Origin: Paractinoplanes pyxinae | Lineage (GTDB): Bacteria; Actinomycetota; Actinomycetes; Mycobacteriales; Micromonosporaceae | Assembly (NCBI RefSeq): GCF_026626335.1 | Contig: NZ_JAPNTZ010000016.1 | Span: 179,827 to 243,826, forward strand | Length of the DNA stretch: 64,000 nucleotides | Direction: 5' to 3' | Part shown: one piece after another, positions 57,905 through 64,000 of the stretch | How positions within the stretch are numbered: position 1 is the first letter of the stretch | How the letters are laid out: each line of letters starts with the position of its first letter | Translations under genes and position numbers: made by a program | Notes under the pieces: generated by a model | What the model was told of the DNA's origin: nothing | The model's database searches: none | Seen by the model: only the letters and a program-made list of their open reading frames with translations

Positions 57905-57952
57905 ATGAACAGCGACGCACAAAAGCCCCCGGACCGGCGACCTCACCGCTGA
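57905..57952 (+). CDS. Possible 15-residue leader peptide ORF
   Basis: ATG 57905 has GGAGG 4 nt upstream and encodes a 15-residue basic peptide (M-N-S-D-A-Q-K-P-P-D-R-R-P-H-R) whose TGA overlaps the first base of a perfect 15-bp hairpin. The arrangement is leader-like, but no biosynthetic target gene follows, only a DUF2382 relic. Confidence 0.3.
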   Translation: MNSDAQKPPDRRPHR

Positions 57953-57984
57953 CAGCCGGCGTGAGGATGCCTCACGCCGGCTGT
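57952..57984. terminator. Perfect 15-bp hairpin with 3-nt loop
   Basis: ACAGCCGGCGTGAGG (57952-57966) and CCTCACGCCGGCTGT (57970-57984) are perfectly complementary around ATG. Probably the terminator of the PRC-DUF2382 transcript, 157 bp after its stop. Confidence 0.8.
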
Positions 57985-58222
57985 GCTGCAAGATCCCGGC
58001 GAGGCCACGACACGGTCCGAGGAACGCCTCGTCTCAAGCACCCAAGTCCACGAGAACGGCCGGGCACGCCTGCGCAAGTATGTGATCACCGAGACCGTCC
58101 AGATCACCGTGCAGGTCCGCAGCGAACAACTACGCCTAGAACAGGAAACATTCCAGCGTCCGGTCAGCAGGCGGTACAGGATCCCTACCTCGATCGTCGA
58201 GGCTTTCCACGCCAAGCGTTGA
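57983..58222 (+). pseudogene. Truncated DUF2382 domain
   Basis: The frame reads T-R-S-E-E-R-L-V-S-S-T-Q-V-H-E-N-G-R-A-R-L-R-K-Y-V-I-T-E-T-V-Q-I-T-V-Q-V, homologous to the DUF2382 start of the neighbour at 56968, then drifts and stops after 79 codons. It begins inside the hairpin, has no ribosome-binding site and lacks the PRC-barrel and second half of DUF2382. An old, partial duplicate. Confidence 0.62.
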
Positions 58223-58280
58223 ACCAGACCGATACTTCTCGTGGAACTCGGGGTCCATCCTCCGGCCGTTACCTCTATGT

Positions 58281-58318
58281 CGAACGGTGGCCTGCTGAGC
58301 CAGCAAGGCCACCGTTCG
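58281..58318. terminator. 13-bp hairpin, terminator of the cold-shock gene
   Basis: CGAACGGTGGCCT (58281-58293) pairs with AGGCCACCGTTCG (58306-58318); an inner GCTG/CAGC extends the stem. It lies 12 bp beyond the leftward csp stop at 58331 and also downstream of the rightward DUF2382 relic. Confidence 0.8.
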
Positions 58319-58330
58319 CCGGGTGCGTGG

Positions 58331-58534
58331 TCAGAGTGGGCGGATGTTTGCCGCCTGTGGGCCTTTCTGGCCTTGGGTGACCTCGAACTCCACCTTCTGG
58401 TTCTCGTCGAGGCTGCGGTAGCCACTCGACGAGATTGCCGAGAAATGGGCGAATACGTCGGCGCCGCCGTCGTCCGGGGTAATGAAGCCGAAACCCTTAT
58501 CGGCGTTGAACCATTTCACAGTACCGGTAGTCAT
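58331..58534 (-). CDS. Cold-shock protein (CspA family)
   Basis: 67 residues from ATG 58534 (GAGGGA at 6 nt). Begins T-T-G-T-V-K-W-F-N-A-D-K-G-F-G-F-I, containing RNP1 (K-G-F-G-F-I) and RNP2 (D-V-F-A-H-F-S-A-I), and ends Q-G-Q-K-G-P-Q-A-A-N-I-R-P-L. Single-stranded nucleic-acid chaperone. The longer upstream frame is not needed. Confidence 0.96.
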   Translation of the reverse strand: MTTGTVKWFNADKGFGFITPDDGGADVFAHFSAISSSGYRSLDENQKVEFEVTQGQKGPQAANIRPL

Positions 58535-59010
58535 AGCCGCTCCCTCGCATGCCACTAGAGGCCACATCGTGCAGCCCTCGAACCGCGACGAATTTTGCCT
58601 GCGCTAGGTACGAGCACAGAGCGGATTGCGCCGCGGTAGTCACATACCCCGGCCACGCGCCGAGAAACCACCGTTTTGACGGCAGTGACCGCCGAGAAGT
58701 TGCATGCCGACACATCGCGAACGAGTTGCCAGCGAATGCCACGCTCGTTTCGCTGATGGCCGGTCGCGTACTCCGGCCGCTAGCGCGGTTGACGGTGCGG
58801 TTATCGAGTTATACCAGTCGGTTTCGTCGTGACTCTTATTCGGACCAGCAGTCCCCCACGACGCTTCCGTGAACCGAAGCAGTCCAGAGTATGACAAGGT
58901 AAATCGCCACTATCTGGTTGATCAACCAACAATGACTTAGCCACTACGGCGGCCGACACTGCACGGATCGGGAGTCGGGCTCGACGGTGGTCTGGATGAG
59001 CGATGTCGCG
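58535..59010. other. Gene-poor, lower-G+C stretch with a 14-bp palindrome
   Basis: No ORF with convincing bias is seen in these 476 bp. The left part should hold the csp promoter. TGGTTGATCAACCA at 58915-58928 is a perfect 14-bp palindrome without an obvious nearby start codon. Confidence 0.4.
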
Positions 59011-59226
59011 TTAATCGAGCTGGGCGGTCTGATGAGACTTTGCAAGGCGCTCCTGCACGTCGTCGGGCGCCACGAAGTCGCAGGATCCGTCGTGGGTGTG
59101 CGCCAGGGTGCAGGTTCTGCCAGTCGGCAAATGCACGCGGCCGCACGCCCCTACTGCTGCTACGCCTTCATCGATCGAAGGATTGTGCAGATCCGGTCGA
59201 TCACCACTGCTGAGCCGGTCGGTCAT
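59011..59226 (-). CDS. Small Cys/His protein
   Basis: 71 residues from ATG 59226 (AGGGGA 4 nt upstream). The C-terminal half C-G-R-V-H-L-P-T-G-R-T-C-T-L-A-H-T-H-D-G-S-C-D-F-V has three Cys and three His in 22 residues, arranged like a small zinc ribbon. No named family. Isolated gene; the frame is open to 59268. Confidence 0.55.
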   Translation of the reverse strand: MTDRLSSGDRPDLHNPSIDEGVAAVGACGRVHLPTGRTCTLAHTHDGSCDFVAPDDVQERLAKSHQTAQLD

Positions 59227-60229
59227 GTCATCCCCTACCGCAAGTCGAACCCACCCGGACATCACCACGCCACCGGGTGAGCCGGGAACGAAGCGGACTC
59301 ATTAGCTGAAACGCCGTCTTCAAGGTACCTCGACCGATCGGCCTAGTCTACGGCCGCGAGTACCTTCGCTGCCTACCGGCGATGCATCAGAGGTGGATTC
59401 CGGCAACCCTTCATCAGGGCCTCGGTCGGCTCAGTGACGCATGAAACCGAATACCTCGCACCGGCCCGAAAGCTCTGCTCTTCATGGCACTGCTTTTGGC
59501 GATGGGATGCTTGTCCATACGCCGGGTTCTGGATCACCTCATCGACACCGTACCGCAGCAGGATTTGACAGCCGCAGATTCGTTTGGCATAGGCGATCAC
59601 GATTCCGGCCTCGTTCGCATTCAGTTCCCGTTCGCCGGCCGTCTGAGCACTGAGACTGATAAGTTGGCGACGCTGCGATAGCAGGTTTAGTGGCCATACC
59701 GGTGTGGATATATTCATTTGGCCGCGATTACTATTGCCGTGCTCGACACGGCAATGACGTTTACCGCGATCGTTGATGTGGTGGCTGGAATCCCCTGTCC
59801 TGCTGTGCGCTTTGGATGGGGGGATTGCAGCGAAGGGCTAGCCAGCCGACGGAGATCGTGCCTGCTGCCCCGGAGCGTCGGTGTACGTGCGCTGCCCGAA
59901 CGGTGCTTCCGGCCATTCGCGCTCCTGATGCCGGTTGCCGATACCTAGAGGCTCCTCAGTGACGTGGTGTCCGGGCGGCTTGCTCTTTGATGAGGATGAG
60001 TCGGAGTTGATGGCGGACCGCTCGCTGGCGTCTTTGAGATGGTCACCGACGCCATCGGGTACGCCACACGACGATCATCAGCTGACGATACGCCGGTCGT
60101 CCCCGGGGTTCCGCCGTTCGCCACAGATGCATCGTCGACGCTCTGCCAGGCCTGTCGCGCTCGTGCCTTGTCGGCGCGGGCTTTCTGGCCGTTGTGACTG
60201 TCGTTGCGTTCGGGTTCGTGTCAGGGATT
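59227..60229. other. Region without supported genes, left flank of the IS701 element
   Basis: Short ORFs exist on both strands (for example 59373-59717 minus, 114 codons; 59718-59948 plus, 76 codons), but neither has a recognised domain or a strong ribosome-binding site, and base composition is lower in G+C than the coding parts of the window. It may be decayed or acquired DNA. Confidence 0.35.
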
Positions 60230-60245
60230 TAATACTGCAACGGCA
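60230..60245 (+). repeat. Left inverted repeat of the IS701 element
   Basis: TAATACTGCAACGGCA, exact inverted match to 61592-61607. The transposase C-terminal frame ends just inside it (TAA at 60249-60247). Confidence 0.85.
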
Positions 60246-61603
60246 GTTAGTTGAGTGGGTAGCCTCGGCGTTTGTAGTGGCTGAGGCGGGCTTGGTGCTG
60301 GCGTTTGCGGCGCCAGTGTGACCACCACCAGATGTGGTGTTCGGGCTGGTAGAGGCGGACGATCAGTGCGGCGAGCAGGCGTCGGATCTCGGGTACGGTG
60401 TAGCCGATCATCATGTCGTCGCCGGGGCTGGTTCCCCTTTTGATGACAGGGTTTTGGCGACGACGAGCCAGGCGTGGGCGGCCATCGACAGGGTGATGTG
60501 GGCGTGCCAGGCTCGCCAGTCACGGACTTGGTATTCGTCGAGGCCGGCGGTGTTTTTGGCTTGCTGGAAGCATTCCTCGACCGCCCATCGGGTGCCGGCG
60601 ATGCGGGCCAGGTCCATGAGCCGGGTTTTGCGGGGTCCGTAGCAGATGTAGTAGGCCAGCTCGCCGGTGCTGATGTTGCGCCGGGCGAGTAGCCAATGTC
60701 CTCGTCCGGGCCGCCAGAACACTCGGATCGGGACACGTGCCCACCAGTACTCGCGGGGGCCGTGAGCCCCCGGCCCGCAAGAGATCCGTGACCAGGCCCG
60801 GCCCGGCAGGGCGGCGATCAGCTTGTCGACGCGGGCGGAGCCCATGCTGGTGGTGATCACGTCGTCGTTGCGGCGCGTCGCGACGACATGGGCTTGGTCG
60901 TGTTCCTCCATGAAGACCCGTAACGATTTCGACTGTCCGTAGGCCTCGTCCATCGTCACCCAGCCGGCCGGGACACCGGCCGTGAACGCTCTGGCCAGCA
61001 TGCCGCGGGCCATCTGGACCTTGGTGGCGAGGTCGACCTCGTCCGGGATACCAGCGGCCCGGCAGCGGTCACGGTCGTCGGTCCACGCCGCAGGCAGATA
61101 CAGCTGCCGGTCGATGAGTGCGTGGCCTTTCGAGGACCGGTAAGCCATGAACACACCGACCTGGCAGTTCTCGATCCGGCCGGCGGTTCCCGAGTACTGC
61201 CGGGCCACGCCCGCGGATTTCACGCCCTTCTTCAAAAAGCCCGTGTCGTCGATGATCAGCACCCCTTGCGGGTCGCCGAGGTGCTCGAGGACGTAGTCGC
61301 GCAGGTCGTCACGCACGGCGTCGATGTCCCAGTCCGCCCACCGCAACAGCCGCTGCATCCCGTCCGGCGACACGTCACCGGCCTGCTCCGCGAGGGTCCA
61401 ACCGTTTGTCCGGTCCAAGCCCGCGACCAGCCCGGCCAGATACTGCCGCGCCCGCCGGCGCGGCTCGCAGCGCGTGAACCGCCCGCCGATCCGGGCATGC
61501 AACCGGTCCAACTCAGCAGACCATCGATCAACATCAGCCGCCGTCACAACGGACTCAACGAGCCGATCATCAATACGTATCGCCTGCTGAGTGCCGTTGC
61601 AGT
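60234..61603 (-). mobile_element. IS701-family insertion sequence
   Basis: About 1.37 kb bounded by inverted repeats: TAATACTGCAACGGCA at 60230-60245 and its exact complement TGCCGTTGCAGTATTA at 61592-61607. Taking TACTGC...GCAGTA as the ends, the flanks are TTAA (left) and TTAG (right), both fitting the YTAR target of IS701 elements but not identical. It carries one transposase gene, leftward, with a C-terminal frameshift. Confidence 0.82.
60247..61547 (-). pseudogene. IS701-family DDE transposase with C-terminal frameshift
   Basis: GTG 61547 opens a 378-codon frame that ends at 60411. Motifs: V-L-I-I-D-D-T-G-F-L-K-K-G (first catalytic D), V-T-M-D-E-A-Y-G (second D), and R-W-A-V-E-E-C-F-Q-Q-A-K-N-T-A-G-L-D-E-Y-Q-V-R (E). 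After ...L-S-S-K-G-E-P-A the frame is lost, and another frame continues M-I-G-Y-T-V-P-E-I-R-R-L-L-A-A-L to H-Y-K-R-R-G-Y-P-L-N and TAA at 60247, the usual family C-terminus. A one-base indel near 60413-60440 (AAAA/GGGG runs) explains it. The catalytic residues are intact, so activity may survive. Confidence 0.82.
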
Positions 61604-61607
61604 ATTA
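61592..61607 (-). repeat. Right inverted repeat of the IS701 element
   Basis: TGCCGTTGCAGTATTA, exact inverted match to 60230-60245, 45 bp upstream of the transposase start codon. Confidence 0.85.
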
Positions 61608-61622
61608 GAGGTTGAATGCCGG

Positions 61623-62051
61623 TCACCGGCCGTTGGTGAAGGTGGCCCACACGTGCTTGGTGGACGTGGTGCAGTACCAGCCCACATCCAGCGCGAACGA
61701 TTGAGCCAGCGCAAGTCCGCGCCCGCCCAAGGCCTGCTCATCGGCCGCAGCGAGCTCGGGCACGGAGTCCGGGTCTTGATCAGTCACGTCCAGGAGGAAA
61801 CCACCTGCGGTACGCAGCAGCCGAACCTCGGTAGGGGCCAGGCCATGCCGAATGGCGTTGGTCGCCAGCTCCGTCGCGACCAATACCATCCGCTCCGGCA
61901 CATCACCGAGCCGCTTGACTGCGGAAACTTTCTCGCCATGCAACGCGCGGCTCAAAGCCGCTCGCAGCCCTTGCAGTTCTGTAGTGCTGTCGAGAACCCA
62001 GGTGTGCATGACAACAGCGTCCGGAGGAAGGGTCTGCTCGAGTCCGTTCAT
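61623..62051 (-). CDS. RsbW-like ATP-binding protein (HATPase)
   Basis: 142 residues from ATG 62051. GHKL fold motifs: N-box E-L-A-T-N-A-I-R-H-G, a degenerate G1 box V-T-D-Q-D-P-D-S-V-P, and G-G-R-G-L-A-L-A-Q-S-F-A-L-D-V-G-W. Such small ATPases act as anti-sigma or regulatory kinases in partner switching with STAS antagonists and SpoIIE phosphatases, all of which occur elsewhere in this window. Divergent from the multi-HTH gene. Confidence 0.88.
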   Translation of the reverse strand: MNGLEQTLPPDAVVMHTWVLDSTTELQGLRAALSRALHGEKVSAVKRLGDVPERMVLVATELATNAIRHGLAPTEVRLLRTAGGFLLDVTDQDPDSVPELAAADEQALGGRGLALAQSFALDVGWYCTTSTKHVWATFTNGR

Positions 62052-62218
62052 GCGTCGTCCAATGCCCTCCGTACCCGAGCTGAAGCGTCGACGCCCGATC
62101 CCACAGAAGCGGCCCGGCAGACGGCAATCCGCACCTTCAGCCTCAACCTGCTGACGCACCGCTGGCCGCCTGGAGCGAATGCCTGAACAGAGATCGGGCC
62201 GAGCCGGATAATGTCGTC

Positions 62219-63094
62219 GTGAGACAAGCGCCACGGCCTGATCCGGAGCTTCTGCATCGCTGGCTGCGCCAAGGGGTACGACCGGCGCAGATCGGTGCCC
62301 GCCTCGGGTTAAGCCGGGCCGCCGGTTACGCCTGGTTGCACCGATACTCCGTCGCTGCCGACGTACCTGTGGTGACTCAGCTCGACCTCGTCGGCCGCTG
62401 GCTGGTCGGAGTCCCGGTCGATCAGATTGCCGCCGACACCGGTTTGCCGCCCGCAGCGATCCAGGAACGGCTTATCACGGCCGGCACACTCGCGCCGCCA
62501 CGCACGTACTTTCTCGTCGGCTCTCCGAGCGACCCACTGCCGGAGCACCTGCTGCGCGAGTGGTACGTCCGCGCCCATCTCACCGTCGAGCAGATCGCCG
62601 CGTTGACGGGCATGACCGCGCGGCAGGTGCGTTACCGCCTGACCCGATATCGGTTAGCTCCCGGCCGTCCCGGTCCGGCACCGCAAATTCGTCACCGCCT
62701 CACCAAAACCGTTCTCACCCGCCTGTACGTCCAGCGGCACCAATCATGCCCAGCCATCGCAGCGCACGCAGGCGTCAGCACCGAAGCGGTACGGGCGCTG
62801 CTGGCCGCCAACGACATAGCCCGGCGCCCCAGCGGCAGCCGCAGTCAGCCCCCGTTACCCGCCGAGGCAATTACACGCTACCGGCACGGCACCGTCACCC
62901 TCACCGCCCTGGCCACCGAACTCGGCTGGTACACTTCGAGCGGCAACCCAGCGGTACGCCGCCTGCATGCCGCCCTTGCCGCCGCCAACGCCCGCCGCCG
63001 CACGGCCCGAGACACGTCGACCCCGGCCGCTAACAACAGCGTCATCCCACCCGAGGCATCGCGCAATTCCAGCCCGAGCGACGACGTCTGCTAG
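62219..63094 (+). CDS. Tandem helix-turn-helix protein
   Basis: 291 residues from GTG 62219. At least four HTH-like units follow each other: R-Q-G-V-R-P-A-Q-I-G-A-R-L-G-L-S-R-A-A-G-Y-A (about 20), P-V-D-Q-I-A-A-D-T-G-L-P-P-A-A-I (70), L-T-V-E-Q-I-A-A-L-T-G-M-T-A-R-Q-V-R-Y-R-L (120), Q-S-C-P-A-I-A-A-H-A-G-V-S-T-E-A-V-R (180), with a possible fifth near 235. No enzymatic or effector domain is visible. It could be a DNA-binding regulator or derive from a mobile element; no named family fits. Confidence 0.7.
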   Translation: MRQAPRPDPELLHRWLRQGVRPAQIGARLGLSRAAGYAWLHRYSVAADVPVVTQLDLVGRWLVGVPVDQIAADTGLPPAAIQERLITAGTLAPPRTYFLVGSPSDPLPEHLLREWYVRAHLTVEQIAALTGMTARQVRYRLTRYRLAPGRPGPAPQIRHRLTKTVLTRLYVQRHQSCPAIAAHAGVSTEAVRALLAANDIARRPSGSRSQPPLPAEAITRYRHGTVTLTALATELGWYTSSGNPAVRRLHAALAAANARRRTARDTSTPAANNSVIPPEASRNSSPSDDVC

Positions 63095-63181
63095 CCGTAC
63101 ATTGGTCCGCCCTGTCACGAGCTGTCTCGAACCGGTAAAGCTCCTCAAGCAGCGTTCGTCGAGCAAGGGGTCGTGGACGGG

Positions 63182-63358
63182 TCACCGCAGTTCGATCAGC
63201 CCGTCTGTGTAGCCAAGCAGCACGGCTCCCGGCAACAGGTTGATGCTGGTGTTCGTGCGCGGCTGGCCGAGCAGGCCGACGCGCGGCGGCGGGTCGACCG
63301 GTATACCGGCCAACGCAGCCGCCTGATCGGGGTACGGCGAGTACGGGGCGCAGGTGCC
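63182..63358 (-). pseudogene. C-terminal stump of a SpoIIE/PP2C phosphatase
   Basis: 58 codons: P-P-P-R-V-G-L-L-G-Q-P-R-T-N-T-S-I-N-L-L-P-G-A-V-L-L-G-Y-T-D-G-L-I-E-L-R, ending at TGA 63184-63182. This is the last part of a SpoIIE domain (compare L-L-Y-T-D-G-L-I-E-T-R at the left edge of the window). The rest of the gene is missing upstream, where a different relic begins on the other strand. Confidence 0.68.
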
Positions 63359-63404
63359 CACGACCACCCCGAACACCGGCGCACCGATGCCGATACTGCC
63401 CGCT

Positions 63405-63885
63405 CTACCGACGTCAACAGCGAGCCCGTTCGAGATCGTCAGCGCCCGGCGGCCCGTCACCAGTACCACCGAGGCGGACCGGATGCCGCTCAGCCGCCAC
63501 CTCGAGGCCCTCGCCGGCGAAGGCACCCAACCGCCCATGCTGCGGGCCTGCTTCCAGGACAGCCGGCACTTCACCGCCGCGACGGGGCGGCGCTTCGCCC
63601 GCATCGCGACCCACAGCGAGCTGGTGGCGCCCTCGGCGTCGGTCTTAGCGACGAGTCCCTGCCCGGTGTCCGAGGTCCGAGGGGCACCTGAGGACCGACG
63701 ACCCGTTAAGCGGCGAATGGAGCAGCATCGTGATGGGACCTCATCAGGCCGCCGCACTGGTCGCCCGCGACCTCGGCGACTCCGGACCCGAAACCGAGCG
63801 GCGCTTCGACTTCGCCATCACCCATGACCGCGACCTCTTCGCCGAAGCGGCCAGGCCGCTGCTGCAATGGCACCTAGTGCTCTGA
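63405..63885 (+). pseudogene. C-terminal relic of an EAL-DICT protein
   Basis: S-P-F-E-I-V-S-A-R-R-P-V, then L-S-R-H-L-E-A-L-A, R-A-C-F-Q-D-S-R-H-F-T-A-A-T-G-R-R-F-A-R-I-A match the EAL-to-DICT linker and DICT domain of the two EAL proteins in this window. After a frameshift near 63690 the frame T-D-D-P-L-S-G-E-W-S-S-I-V-M-G-P, A-A-A-L-V-A-R-D-L-G-D-S-G-P-E and F-A-I-T-H-D-R-D-L-F-A-E-A-A-R completes the DICT domain to a stop at 63885. The EAL domain is absent. Confidence 0.7.
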
Positions 63886-63909
63886 CCAAGAACGTTTGAG
63901 GTGTTGGGG

Positions 63910-64000
63910 TCAGGCTGCTCGGGTGGTGGGTTGGCCCCAGCGTCGCCTGCGTTCGCTGCGGATGCGGGCGCGTTCGCGGCGTTGGGCGGCCAGGACGTCG
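63910..64000 (-). CDS. Possible transposase C-terminus, runs off the window
   Basis: Leftward frame ending at TGA 63912-63910: L-A-A-Q-R-R-E-R-A-R-I-R-S-E-R-R-R-R-W-G-Q-P-T-T-R-A-A. A highly basic tail of this style is common at the end of IS transposases in actinobacteria. Only 29 codons are visible, so family is not assigned. Its position directly after the DICT relic suggests an insertion there. Confidence 0.4.
   Translation of the reverse strand, partial: DVLAAQRRERARIRSERRRRWGQPTTRAA

Noticed and set aside
59718..59948. 76-codon plus-strand ORF
   Set aside because: No ribosome-binding site, no domain and weak codon bias; left as part of a non-coding region.

Overview
The window looks like chromosome of a high-G+C filamentous actinobacterium, most likely Micromonosporaceae (Actinoplanes-like). 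This is inferred from the roughly 70% G+C, the GTG-rich starts, the density of GAF/ANTAR, STAS, GGDEF/EAL, PRC-barrel and DUF3040/DUF3618/DUF4235 proteins, and the large secreted glycoside hydrolases. No tRNA, rRNA or CRISPR array was seen.

Layout. 1-9 kb: signalling and stress genes (GAF-GAF-SpoIIE phosphatase with a response regulator, a GGDEF-EAL protein, a lipoprotein sulfatase, a flavin/PLP-oxidase-fold stress protein, a frameshifted Hrp1-like CBS protein, a GAF protein) around a decayed IS110 transposase tail. 9-14.3 kb: a leftward cell-envelope block of DUF3040, small ORF, ECF sigma (SigK-like), RskA-like anti-sigma, Ser/Thr kinase, CHRD-like surface protein and class F sortase. 14.5-28 kb: mixed housekeeping and stress genes (pRiA4b ORF-3, phosphoribosyltransferase, STAS, transketolase, PRC-barrel, PQQ-type sugar dehydrogenase, DUF4396, GAF-ANTAR) with many broken genes (PPC/DUF296, hemerythrin, SigB/F-type sigma, DUF4383, GH15).

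28.5-46.5 kb: a polysaccharide-utilisation region. It holds three GH26-like secreted hydrolases (two with nearly identical CBM6 modules), a GH43 beta-xylosidase, a Tat-exported HExxH protein, a sugar ABC transporter (binding protein plus two permeases), a LacI regulator and a GH2-AbfB enzyme. TTTCGAAA/CGAAA-CC-TTTCG dyads lie at the divergent promoters. An EAL protein and a frameshifted GGDEF protein sit inside the region, with a relic of a streptogrisin-type protease propeptide.

46.6-58.6 kb: a second EAL paralogue, a methyl-accepting chemotaxis protein, STAS proteins, then a membrane/envelope-stress block: a frameshifted MscS-type conserved-TM protein, a six-gene leftward operon (YihY/BrkB, DUF1508, holin-X, DUF3618, DUF4235, YtxH), a TetR regulator, PRC-DUF2382 and a cold-shock protein. 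Four copies of one perfect dyad, GTTTA-N5-TAAAC, sit about 90-145 bp upstream of starts in this block, and I saw no other copy in the window. I read this as an undescribed local operator, possibly bound by the TetR protein encoded between two of the sites.

58.6-64 kb: gene-poor, lower-G+C sequence, an IS701-family element with intact inverted repeats but a frameshifted transposase, an RsbW-like ATPase, a multi-helix-turn-helix protein, and a scrap-yard at the end (SpoIIE tail, EAL-DICT tail, transposase tail).

Many conserved genes here differ from their expected frame by a single base, often in a C or G run, so base-level accuracy should be confirmed before these are treated as true pseudogenes. 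All family assignments come from reading motifs by eye; no database search was run.
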